A DNA stretch of 64,000 nt from Epiperipatus broadwayi (lineage: Eukaryota; Onychophora; Udeonychophora; Euonychophora; Peripatidae): assembly GCA_028023455.1 (NCBI GenBank), contig JAQFVV010013082.1, positions 188,001 to 252,000 on the forward strand, given 5' to 3'. Below are positions 44,346 through 54,154 of this stretch, one piece after another. The first letter of the stretch is position 1. Each line of letters begins with the position of its first letter. The notes under the pieces are model-generated. The model saw nothing but the letters and a program-made list of their open reading frames with translations, did not search any database and was not told where the DNA came from. Made by a program: the position numbers and the translations under genes.

Positions 44346-46085
44346 TACTTATTTGTTTTCCATCCATGTACTTCATTTTTGATCTTTCCTTGTTAATCCA
44401 GAAATGGCATACTAATGGTAGGAATACTAGGCTTTATCTAATTTCAATTTACTTCATTGATATTACTTTATTGATCATTCAACTTTAAAATTCTTTGTAG
44501 GAATTTGTGATGAATATCGTAAATATTTTATATAGAATAGTGAAAGGCTAATGTAAAGTACTTTTTAATATTGTTTTTCTTTTTCTTATATGTTAAGTCA
44601 AATTTTGTGCCAAGACATCTTAAAAAATAAAACTTATTTAGTTTAATTCTATCATGAATAAATTGTTGTTAATATATTATAATGCTATAATTTTTGCATA
44701 TAAAATTTGCTATAGCAGTATTTTATAAATTGTACAGCTGTAAAATTATTTTTACACAGCTTAAATTAGTTTTAAGCTTAAATAAATGTTTAACATGCTA
44801 AATTCTTTAAATTTTTAAATAGTGGATTTTAAGTTAATAATGCTAATTTAGTCCTAATTTAACTGTTAAAATGTTTCAAAGGATTGTATTAATTTTAAAG
44901 TTAAGAAACCAAGTTCAAATCTATGTTTTGGTTTGCTAGTACTTAAATTAAAGCTATAATATTTTAATTCATTTTAATTTTAAATCATAATATTCTAGTT
45001 AAATATTTTAAATTCATTTACTTAGAAAGAATTAATCAGGCTAATAATAAAAGATAGGATTTTTAATAAAAGATAGGATTTTTAAAGTAATAGATAGATG
45101 AATATCTGAATAAATGAGTGAACAAGTTTTAAATTTTAACATTATTTATTGTAAAATATTATTTAATGTCTAGCTTTAAAGACAATTTAGATCTATTCTG
45201 AGACTTGTCTAGATTTAAATAACAGCAAATATATTAACTATTGTCTGTAATATGTATTTCATTTTAATGTAAATTTCATTATGTAATATTTTTGTTTTAT
45301 TCTAGTATTGTAATTTTTAATTAATTATTTTTATTTGCAACCTTAGTTGTCTAAGAAAGATTTAAAAATTATTTAATGAAAAATTGCATATTAATTAGGT
45401 AAATTTTTACTTAATCACATTCCTTGGTTACAAAAGATCAGAATTTGAACAGATAAGGGATGTGTGCAAATGTTAAAAGATTAATCACAAGACTTGCCTG
45501 ATGTTCACATGACTAATGGTATAAATAGGTGATATTGTCACCTGTACAATAACATTAATAAGTTTTAAGTTTATTTTTATTTGTAGCAGTTGAATTTTAA
45601 AATTACTGTTAAATTTTTAAAGTGTAATTTTCTTTAAATTGTATTATTTTTTTAAGCTAAATATGTTAGGCTGAACGAAAACTAATTAGGCATGCTTATC
45701 TGAACTGAAATACCAAAGGAACTGAAATCTTTATATCTGCCAGCTTTAATGGTGATATTATTAATTATTACAATGTTTAGAATATTATTTTTTAAATTTT
45801 CTCCATTGAAGAACTTCAAAAGTTATTACTATGGCCATTATAATGACCCAAGCACTACTATCAATTTTAAAGTCTATTTGAACATATAGACTGTAATTAA
45901 TTGCCATAGAATATTTAAATTTCTTATTGGAAAGAATGTTACAGAAAGCATGAAGAATTTCTTGATATTTAATGTAAAATATCCATTTATATCAAATGTT
46001 ATCTGGAATTAATTTACTTTGAATAAAAGACTTTTAATTCATTAGGTAAGAACTATATTATGATAAGATGAATATTATTACAAAG
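44346..46085. other. No recognised gene
   Basis: Uniform AT-rich DNA, short A/T words, no frames or repeats that I can support. Confidence 0.5.
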
Positions 46086-46200
46086 AAATCAAGTCAGATG
46101 TCACATGACCTAATTTAAACAAGCTTGTATTACAAATGTTATATTCTGCAAAGCTTGTTAAGAGCTTATTTGCAAGCTCTTTATCTAACATGATGAATAT
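46086..46200 (+). mobile_element. Family D end fragment
   Basis: AAGTCAGATGTCACATGACC, AAGCTTGTATTACAAATG and GCAAAGCTTGTTAAGAGCTT match the two ends of the fuller copy at 48535-48830; the ribozyme-containing centre is missing. Confidence 0.65.
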
Positions 46201-46564
46201 ATTTACTAGATATTTTAAAATAATTTATTAAGTCTACAAAAGAAATTTAAATTAATAATAATTTTATGCTTCAAAAAATAATTTACTTGCATTGTATTCT
46301 AATAAAAGATATTATATTATTATCTGAAAAATGGCACAAAAGACTTTACTTGTTATGACTCTTTCTGTTTGTCTCTCCTATAGAAGGAAGAAATCATTTT
46401 CTCCAGGCAGGGTAATACAAAAATGAACTTGCAATAAACTATTTAATAAGTATTATGTAAAATTTAAATATTTTTAATAAAAATGAAATATAAAATATAC
46501 TTGCAAAATTACATTATATTTATATAATAGTAAATTATCCAAGCACTTTACTACTTTACGTAAT
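46201..46564. other. No recognised gene
   Basis: AT-rich DNA. AATAATTTACTTGC and ACTTTACTACTTTACG words near 46540 are partly repeated inverted at 46868-46890 (AGTAGTAAAGTGCTTG), so the following repeat may have a larger inverted border. Confidence 0.45.
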
Positions 46565-46869
46565 TCTTTATTTACCATCCTCTCTTACAGTTTACAGTTT
46601 CGATTGCCCTAGAAATCTCCTTCAGAACATTATATCTCCTAACCTCAACTGTTACAATCATTTTAAAAATTTGATTGTAATAGTTGAGCTTAGAAGATAT
46701 AATGTTCTGAAGAAGATCGCTGGGGCAATCAAAACTGTAAACTGTAAGAAAGTGTGGTAAATAAAGCATGATTGTAACAGTTGAGGTTAGGAGATATAAA
46801 GTTCTGAAGAAGATTGCAAAGGCAATCGAAACTGTAAACTGTAAGAAAGGGTGGTAAATAAAGCACTGT
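46565..46869 (+). repeat. Three-unit repeat with hammerhead-like hairpin, one unit inverted
   Basis: Two head-to-tail units of about 97 bp (46674-46771 and 46772-46869) each read ... GTTCTGAAGAAGAT, a hairpin, AAACTGTAAACTGTAAGAAA, GGTAAATAAAGCA. An inverted unit (46565-46668) precedes them. The third unit contains CTGAAGA (46804-46810), one extra A, a perfect stem GATTGC/GCAATC with loop AAAG, and GAAA (46828-46831); it is a near-canonical hammerhead core but lacks an obvious UC cleavage dinucleotide. ORFs across it are spurious. Confidence 0.7.
46800..46845 (+). ncRNA. Hammerhead-like core in tandem unit
   Basis: CUGAAGA-A-GAUUGC-AAAG-GCAAUC-GAAA, then CUGUAAACUGUAAG. Both core boxes are intact and stem II is a perfect 6-bp helix, but there is one extra A between box and stem and no UH after a short stem III. 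The neighbouring unit (46707-46734) has AAAA instead of GAAA. Probably a PLE-type terminal motif. Confidence 0.45.
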
Positions 46870-47814
46870 GTAACAGTAGTAAAGTGCTTGACAATTTATT
46901 ATTATATGATATACATTTGAAAATGCAATAAGAAAGAGTAGTTATTATACATCATATTTAGGTGAACTTAAATAACTTTTCTGCATTTAATTATTTTACA
47001 ATGCCTGAAAAAATATCTTAAAACCTGCAATTTACTTTTTTCCTCTATACATTGCTATGGAGGTGACTGTGGTCATTAATATATTTGAATGAAATATATT
47101 GTCCTGCAAATATTTGATATATGTTATTTATCAGAAGTACTTTATTATAAAATATTCACATTCCTATTACAAATTTAGAATAATTTGCATAATCGATTAA
47201 ATTGGAAATCTGAATTCAAATATTTGTGAACTATTTATTTCAAATTAATAAACATATATCATAATTTACATTCATTGATACTTGTTTGAATGATCATTAA
47301 TTTATCCTATACTTTCTAGCATGATTATTTGAAATTTTACTAAGTGTATCCAAGAAGCACATTTTATATTTCATAGCTATATTATAGATTTTAATATCAT
47401 AGTTATATTATATTACATGATGGGTATGTTTGCTGTCAACAAGATGTTATCTCCAACATTCCTCTTCATATTTCAGTTTAATGAAGAATGATTCCAGAAG
47501 AAAGCAAAAGAACTCTTTATTAATTTATTTATTTAATGGTAAAATATTCAAATTTATTTGTATTATGATTTTGCATACCATGTTTTATTTATTTGCATAT
47601 TATTTTCATATTGTATATGCTATCTTTTGAAATATTACAGGTTAAAATTCTCAGAATAGTACTTTATTATATTTGAATATTTTAAAATAATGTTTCCCTT
47701 TTTATTTATATATGAAGATACATTGTTATGCTGTAAACTTAATAAGTAGATGTATGTTTTTATTATTTATTTTGTGATTATAAGTGCCTAATGTTAAAGG
47801 ATAATTTCCATAGT
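46870..47814. other. No recognised gene
   Basis: AT-rich DNA without supported features. Confidence 0.5.
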
Positions 47815-47871
47815 TGGGGGGGCGCGCCCCCCCCCCCCCCCCCCCACCCTGGGGGGGGGGGCTCCCCCCCA
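47815..47871. repeat. G-run/C-run cluster
   Basis: G7, CGCG, C19, ACCCT, G11, CT, C7 in 57 bp, surrounded by AT-rich DNA. The complementary runs could form hairpins, G-quadruplex or i-motif structures, and such sites are also common places for assembly or sequencing error. The Pro/Gly-rich frame starting at 47814 is an artefact. Confidence 0.9.
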
Positions 47872-48534
47872 AGGATCCATATTTAGCAATAATTATTATT
47901 ATTTATCTTATTTCACATTTGTTAACTGGTGTATTTTTGTTAGATTTTCTTCTCTATATTTCAGGAATGTTTATATATGCCAGTATATTTAAAAACAATA
48001 GTGTTAGTCTCTATCATTTTGCAAGCTTATTTTTCAAAAAAGATAGTAATCATTTGTTTGTCTCTTATTAGTTATTGTCTTGGTAGCATTTGTATGCTCA
48101 TAACATATATTTTGGAGATAACAGCTTAAACTCTCTCTATTTTTAAGGCAATTTTTATAATGTTTTTTCCCTGATGTATATTCTCATTATTTTTCTTGAC
48201 TACTGACAAAATCATAGATCCATAACAATCCCTCAAAAATTAGGTATGTTTTTATAACCTATGCCATCAAACTTTTACTTTGCCTTACTTTATTATTTGA
48301 AGATGGATTTTGTTTTTTTAATAAAGCATGTGTAATATTTTTACCATTGCATTTATTTTGCATTTTTAGTAGTTTTATCAAGGTATTGAAGAATTCTACT
48401 CCCTTTCTATAGCATTCTTGGTTGATTTAAATGTAAATAATTTATTGTAAATGTGTAAGTTCTATAAGAAGGACAAAAGATGATAAATAATTAATTTTAA
48501 AATTTTAAAGTGTATTTAAACATAAATTACAAAA
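47872..48534. other. No recognised gene
   Basis: AT-rich DNA without supported features. Confidence 0.5.
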
Positions 48535-48830
48535 ACAAATCAAGTCTGATGTCACATGACCTAATTTAATAAGCTTGTATTTACAAATCTTATCTATAAA
48601 GCTCACAAAACATGCTCTTAACACGCTTTGTAGAATATCCCAAACTCAGATTTTCCACTTAATAGTTATACATTAGATAAAGTGCTGGGTTTGTTTTTGT
48701 ATTTTTAATCTAATGATTGAATATCCTAGCACCTCACTGAGGAAGCCAGTAGCAGAAACCGATCTGAGGTTGGGGATATTCTACAAAGCTTGTTAAGAGC
48801 TTATTTTGCAAGCTCTATATATAACATTTT
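48535..48830 (+). mobile_element. Family D element with hammerhead
   Basis: Left end AAGTCTGATGTCACATGACC and AAGCTTGTATTTACAAAT; an inverted pair GCTCTTAACACGCTTTGTAG (48611) / CTACAAAGCTTGTTAAGAGC (48782) encloses a loop with the hammerhead at 48721-48779. The right end reaches GCAAGCTCTATATATAAC. The fold-back form with a ribozyme in the loop is the same as at 53179-53529, but the arm sequences have diverged. Confidence 0.75.
48721..48779 (+). ncRNA. Hammerhead ribozyme, family D, strong stem I
   Basis: Outer stem I ATATCC (48721-48726)/GGATAT (48774-48779), inner stem I ACCTCA (48731-48736)/TGAGGT (48765-48770), core CTGAGGA (48737-48743, valid CUGANGA), short stem II GC/GC within AGCCAGTAGCA, GAAA (48755-48758), CCGA, UC (48763-48764). 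Both stem I helices are perfect. The short stem II is the weak point. Predicted cut after C48764. Confidence 0.75.
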
Positions 48831-49429
48831 TAAACATAAATAAACAATATATACACCTATATTATCATTCCTTGTTCACTGGATTGGTAAACTATTATTA
48901 TCGAATATGTTAAATATTCATAAAAGGGACACTACTAATATGAAAGTTATTATCATTGTATGAATGCATTGATAAATGAGAACTTTTTGATAATTAAACA
49001 ATATAAAATTTATGTTAATCTACTGGATTATTTTTGCTTAATCCAATTGAATTTTTTTCTATAAAACATGATGTAAATTTGGTATTCTTCTGATATAAAA
49101 TTTTTGGGGAATTAACATTGTAAAAACCTTTGGATTTGCAGCCTCAAATATGAAATATGTGTAATTTTGTAATTTGCCTTTCAGTGGAATAAATATTTGC
49201 TGTTGTTATTTAAAAAATTTCTCATAGTCATTTGTTCCCATCATTCCACTTATCAGCCGGAAATCATTCTATATATTGACTAGCAGTCTAAATACTTACA
49301 AAATATTATAAATTATTTTAATTGCTAAAAACATATTGACATTAATAAAAGTCACTTTATCAAATTATTCAAACATTAGTACTATATCTAAGAAACATGC
49401 AATTTTCTTAATAAAGAATTATAATTTGA
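48831..49429. other. No recognised gene
   Basis: AT-rich DNA without supported features. Confidence 0.5.
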
Positions 49430-49740
49430 TTGGTCAATTTGGATCACTTTAACTAATTTGATTTGCTTATTTCAAATCAGGCAAACTTCTCTATACATAT
49501 TGCCACTCAGTGCAAGCCAGAGTGAATGGATGCTAGAAGGCTTGTGCACAAAATCCTCACCTAGTGCCTACTCATTGATGAGTAGCACTAGATGGGGATT
49601 TTATGCACAAACCTTCTAGCATCCATTGATTACTCTGGCTTGCATTGAGTGGCAATATGTATAGAGAGTTTTGCCTGTTTTAATAACAGTTATATGCAAG
49701 CATAGGAAATGGTGATCATGTGATGTTTATTGGCTTATTT
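49430..49740 (+). mobile_element. Family C hairpin element, ribozyme deleted
   Basis: Arms 49480-49576 (AGGCAAACTTCTCTATACAT ...) and 49575-49677 (inverse, ending TAGAGAGTTTTGCCTG) pair over about 95 bp and nearly touch. At the tip ATTGATGAGTAGCACTAGATG is all that remains between the arms, so the hammerhead is deleted. The outer right end has AAATGGTGATCATGTGATG, the inverse of the family C outer left end, giving longer terminal inverted repeats. Confidence 0.75.
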
Positions 49741-50730
49741 TAAATCCCTCTACATGTTTATTTTAAAATCATTTTCATAATTTCAAGATCATATTTATTA
49801 TTTTATGATCAAATTTAATTTTACAAAAACCTAATTCATATTTATAATGTGTTTAAGTAGATTTATTTTAGGATATTTGGAATGGCTCAAAAATTCCTTA
49901 CCCATTCTTAATATCTGAGTGTAATCCTGGATTATTTATTATCTTAGTCTAAAATTAAGAGCTCATATTTTATTTTATTTAAGTTAGTAATAATATTGTT
50001 ATTGTCATAATTATGGTAAGACATTAGTTTAAAGAAAGTGTATGTCTTATTTATTTGATGTTCTAGGATTTCACTCAATATTGAATACATCTAAAAAAAT
50101 CCAAAAAAAATAATTTATTTTATAATTTAAATGAGATCTCATTACTCTGAGATAACCTGATTTAATTTAATGAACCATATTATTAAATTTATTTTGAAAG
50201 TGAAGAAATTACATTCAAAATATAGATTTTAAAAGAACATTTCAAAATTTAATAAGAATTAAATAATGTGTTATCTGATGAAAGCGATGGGATGTTTAGA
50301 AGATACTAAAGATGTGGATTAATTGGTAATTGTGTTAAGTGTTTGATGAAGAAAGAAATTTAAGTGTAAACTTAATGGCATATGTTTACCATATTAAGAT
50401 TTTTTTACTTATGCTAGAGTGAGTTGAGATTTCTTCTTCTCTTGATTTATTCATAGTATAAATTCATATTTTCATAATATTTTATAATAAATGTTTCCCC
50501 TGCATAGTAGCATGCGACACTTGTTTTATAAACCCACTGAGTTTAGTTATCATTTTACAAGTTTAACTTATACAACATGGAGCATTGTTGTTAAATCTAG
50601 ATGTTAGTTTCTAGGTTAAAATTTGGATTGGCCAACAAATTAGACTGATTGTTGAGGGTGTGATAGTCATTGTGGCCTTTAGTGTATCATCATTGTCCAC
50701 AACCATATCTTTATATATATATATATATAT
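49741..50730. other. No recognised gene
   Basis: AT-rich DNA; a TA run precedes the next repeat (50712-50731). Confidence 0.5.
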
Positions 50731-51710
50731 ATGAAAAACAAAACAAGTTTTATATACATAAAAACCTGCTATTGCTTGTATTAATGATCAATAGATGGAG
50801 CTTTACCAAGACCTCCAAACAAGCATATTTGTTTACATAAACGTCAGAGTCAATATTCACTGTCTCTTTCATTTTGCTCCACCCTCAGATCAGCTGATTT
50901 CAAGCTGATTTGCTCTCATCAGTGAGGGATAGAAGTTAGAAACTAGACCTAAATATTAACTCCAAGCGTTTATGCAAAACGTTTCTATCAGTTTGCAAGC
51001 ATGAATTGTTTAGACACCTAAATGTCTTCAAACTCAGCCTATCAAACTAGATAGCTTTATGGGTCTGATATCAGTTCAGATACTCCACATAGTGAAAGCT
51101 TCTGCAATCTATATCATTGCAAGAAAACTTTAAAGGTACATTTATGAAAAACAAAAACAAGTTTTATATACGTAAAAACCTGCTATCACTTGTATTAATG
51201 ATTAATAGATGGAGCTTTACCAAGACCTCCAAACAAGCATATTTGTTTACATAAACGTCAGAGTCAATATTCACTGTCTCTTTCATTTTGCTCCACCCTC
51301 AGATCAGCTGATTTCAAGCTGATTTGCTCTCATCAGTGAAGGGATAGGAGTTAGAAACTAAACCTAAATATTAACTCCAAGCATTTATGCAAAACGTTTC
51401 TATCAGTTTGCAAGCATGAATTTTTTATACACCTAAATGTCTTCAAACTCAACTTATCAAACTAGATAGCTGTATGGGTCTGATATCAGTTCAGTTTCTC
51501 CACATAGTCAAAGCTTCTGCAATCTATATCATTGCAAGAAAACTTTAAAGGCACATTTATGAAAAACAAATATATATATATATCAGTAGATGTCATTTAT
51601 GTAAACAAATATTTACACTTGTACGGTGGTTTTGGTAAAATGCCATCTATTGATCATAAATACAAGTGATAGCAGGTTATGTGATTTTAACTTGTTTTTG
51701 TTTTATATAT
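50731..51710 (+). repeat. Family E tandem repeat, two units plus inverted end
   Basis: Unit 1 (50731-51143) and unit 2 (51144-51558) are nearly identical, each starting ATGAAAAACAAA and ending AGGYACATTTATG. After a TA run, 51587-51703 is the reverse complement of the first about 110 bp of the unit (ATGTAAACAAATAT ... TACAAGTGATAGCAGG). Tandem plus inverted partial copy is exactly the arrangement at 12966-13683. Each unit contains GTTAGAAACTARACC but lacks a CUGANGA box. No coding capacity. Confidence 0.85.
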
Positions 51711-51824
51711 ATATATATATAAATTTTTCCTTGAGTTAGTTTACATATTTATTATTTTCATATATATATATATATTGCAATCGTAAGTTCTGCCTATAGA
51801 ACATTGTTTGGTATTTTTGTTAAT

Positions 51825-52115
51825 ATCATCATTATCAATCATTATCAATCCACTGCAGGATGAAGGTTTCTCCAAGTTTAATACATCTTCTCTGATCTTT
51901 GGCTTCTCTTCTCCACATCACCCCTGCACACTTTCTTATTTCATCCATCCATCTCACATGTGGTCTCTTTCTGGGTCTTTTACAATATCTTGGAATACCG
52001 TTTAAGATTTCAATTTCCCATCTATTATCATCTCTTCTAGCAATGTGTCCAGCCCAACTCCATTTCAATCTTTTATTTTTTTCAATGAGGTCAGTAACAC
52101 CTGTTTGTTCTCTTA
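51825..52115 (-). pseudogene. RTE-type LINE 3' end, best copy
   Basis: Reverse frame from 52068: MKWSWAGHIARRDDNRWEIE then ILNGIPRYCKRPRKRPHVRW, MDEIRKCAGVMWRREAKDQR and ending LQWIDND near 51835, followed by ATAATGATTGATAATGATGA. This is the C-terminal tail of RTE-like ORF2, downstream of the RT. The upstream part to 52115 continues with KTGVTDLIEK-type sequence. Only the 3' 290 bp is present, the usual result of 5' truncation. Confidence 0.8.
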
Positions 52116-52433
52116 CCCATATATTACAGAAACTTCAGACCTCTCAAAGAAGTATGGAGAGATGCATGTTGGGAGTAACAAGAAGAGATTTTGTTTGATA
52201 TATTTGTTAAAAAATGTTACATAATTTCTTTTCTGTTAAATAAATTTTATTACTATGTTAATTGTAGTGAATCATTTACTGATTTATAACTCATGTTGTA
52301 AAATATCATTACTTATGATAAATTTAAATAAATGAAATTTAAATAATTTAACTTAGCAATCAAACTTATTTTATAATTGTTGGTGTTATAAAACAATTAA
52401 GTCAGTATTTTAATGTATAACTTATCCTTAACA
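52116..52433. other. No recognised gene
   Basis: A short AGTATGGAGAGATGCATGTT stretch (52152-52171) may still be RTE sequence (reverse strand), otherwise AT-rich DNA. Confidence 0.4.
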
Positions 52434-52610
52434 TCAAACATCACATGATCACCATCTCTATACTAGCACATAATTTGTTGTAAATAAAGGCAAAACTCCC
52501 CATACAGTAGTAGGGATTTTATGCACAAGTCTTCTGGCATCCATTTATTGCTCTGTTTGGCACAGGGTGGCACTACTGTATGGGGAGTTTTGCCTTTGTT
52601 ATCCTTAACA
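52434..52610 (+). mobile_element. Family C deletion derivative
   Basis: CATCACATGATCACCATCTC, AAAGGCAAAACTCCCCATAC, then directly GTAGTAGGGATTTTATGCAC, the whole right arm and the inverse GTATGGGGAGTTTTGCCTTT. Loop and most of the left arm are missing, leaving outer inverted ends of about 25 bp. Shows that internal deletions generate MITE-like forms. Confidence 0.75.
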
Positions 52611-53166
52611 TATTGTAGTTTAATGATGTAATTATATTCTTAATGTAAATATTACACATATTTATTAAGTTATTATAAAAAGAATACTTAAATAATTTCA
52701 ATAATGCTTTATTGATTTTTATTAATATAGTCAATTTGTTAGAATTCATTTTAAAAATATAGTTCTAATTGTTAGCTTAATAATAGTCTAATCTTCTATA
52801 AATATTAATAAGTAGCAAATAGTTATAAATTAATTATTTCTAAGTCATACTTTGATCTTTAATGTGTGCAAATGTGTGTAATCTGTTTCAAATTAAAGCT
52901 AAAATTTTAAAGAGAAAATGATTATATTTCAATTTTTTTGTAGGGAAGTTTAAAATATTTAAAACAAATTTATTGTGTAATGTTTTGTTTATAAAAATAT
53001 TTTTTAAAAATATTATATTCAAGTTAGTATTTTGAAAATTAAAAAAATATTAAAATAAATGTATTATTTATTGGAATATAGTATTTTCATTTATTAAATA
53101 ATAATTTGTAAATGTATGATGTAATAAAATAATATAATATTAATTTATTGTTTTGTCTAAAATTTA
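52611..53166. other. No recognised gene
   Basis: AT-rich DNA without supported features. Confidence 0.5.
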
Positions 53167-53303
53167 TAGACAGTCTATTAATAGTAATAATAACAAGTCA
53201 GATGTCACATGACTTATATATAGCTTGCACTTACAAATATGTAAAATTAAGAGTGTGCTAATAACTCTAAACAAGCTTTTTTTTTTTTTTTATTTATGAT
53301 AAA

Positions 53304-53361
53304 TGTCCCAACTCCTCACTGAAGAGACCCATAGGTCGAAACCGGTCTGGGGATGGGGACA
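53304..53361 (+). ncRNA. Hammerhead ribozyme 1, family D, fully canonical
   Basis: Outer stem I TGTCCC (53304-53309)/GGGACA (53356-53361); internal loop AAC/TG; inner stem I TCCTCA (53313-53318)/TGGGGA (53348-53353, one wobble); CTGAAGA (53319-53325); stem II GACC (53326-53329)/GGTC (53334-53337) with loop CATA; GAAA (53338-53341); palindromic CCGG (53342-53345); UC (53346-53347). All conserved core positions of a type-I hammerhead are satisfied, and the predicted cut follows C53347. The CCGG stem III is too short to close alone and should work by pairing two copies. Confidence 0.88.
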
Positions 53362-53732
53362 ATCCAAGATAAAAATGATTTGAATGCCTTCTCTTGTAGT
53401 AGCATTTATCATAAATAAAAAAAAAAAAAAAGCTTGTTTAGAGTTATTAGCACACTCTTAATTTTACATATTTGTAAGTGCAAGCTATATATAAGTCATG
53501 TGACATCTGACTTGTTATTATTACTATTATTATTTTGCTGTTGTGGCTTTAGCTAAATTAAAGAGCTTAGCCTACTAATATATGGAGTATCTGAATTAAG
53601 TTCAGGCCCATATGATTTTTTTTGTTGGAGAGCTGACTTTAAAGACATGTAGATGTCTAAAAGTTTCAGATCTTCTTCTGACAATTATCTTTTAGATAAA
53701 TGCTTTGCTTGAGTTGGTTTTTTTAGATCTAA

Positions 53733-53790
53733 TGTCCCAACTCCTCACTGAAGAGACCCATAGGTCGAAACCGGTCTGGGGATGGGGACA
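53733..53790 (+). ncRNA. Hammerhead ribozyme 2, family D, fully canonical
   Basis: Identical in all ribozyme positions to the copy at 53304-53361, offset by 429 bp. Predicted cut after C53776. A transcript across both would release a 429-nt monomer with 5'-OH and 2',3'-cyclic phosphate ends, as retrozyme transcripts do. Confidence 0.88.
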
Positions 53791-53890
53791 ATCCAAGATA
53801 AAAATGATTTGAATGCCTTCTCTTGTAGTAGCATTTATCATAAATAAAAAAAAAAAAAAGCTTGTTTAGAGTTATTAGACAGTCTATTAA

Positions 53891-54154
53891 GAAAAGTTAA
53901 TTTTACAATATACAAGATGACAACTGAATTGGATCACATAAATTAATTAGTTAATTAGTAACCTAATTGCCAATCATTAATTTATTCATCTATCTCCTGA
54001 ATTACCATATTTAAAATGACATTCATGAAAATTTATCACAATGCTATTTTGAAATGAAAAAAATCTTTAGATAGCATTTACCCAGGAATTTATCTTATGT
54101 TAAACATGTGCTGATAAAATATTGCATTTTAGGAAAATATTTCATCTTATATAG
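53891..54154. other. No recognised gene
   Basis: AT-rich DNA between the family D insertion and the LTR element; ends with the 4-bp duplication ATAG (54151-54154). Confidence 0.5.

Larger units (their letters stand above)
53167..53890 (+). mobile_element. Family D composite insertion with two ribozymes and 15-bp target duplication
   Basis: Bounded by the direct repeat TAGACAGTCTATTAA (53167-53181 and 53876-53890). Inside: a 127-bp near-perfect inverted repeat (53179-53305 and 53403-53529) whose 97-bp loop contains the first hammerhead; about 200 bp of unique sequence (53530-53730); and a second copy (53731-53878) of the block 53302-53450, with the second hammerhead. The distance between the ribozyme cleavage sites is 429 bp, so one full unit lies between two cleavage sites, preceded by an inverted partial unit. 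Similar inverted-plus-direct layouts occur in PLEs. No protein is encoded, so it would be non-autonomous. Confidence 0.85.

Noticed and set aside
47814-48071. Pro/Gly-rich forward frame as a gene
   Set aside because: Its N-terminal part is the G/C homopolymer cluster and the rest is AT-rich chance sequence.
50931-50975. Hammerhead in family E (GTTAGAAACTAGACC)
   Set aside because: A GAAAC-CTAG-like word is present, resembling family C, but no CUGANGA box precedes it; the nearest words are CATCAGTGAGG. Left as a repeat without a ribozyme call.
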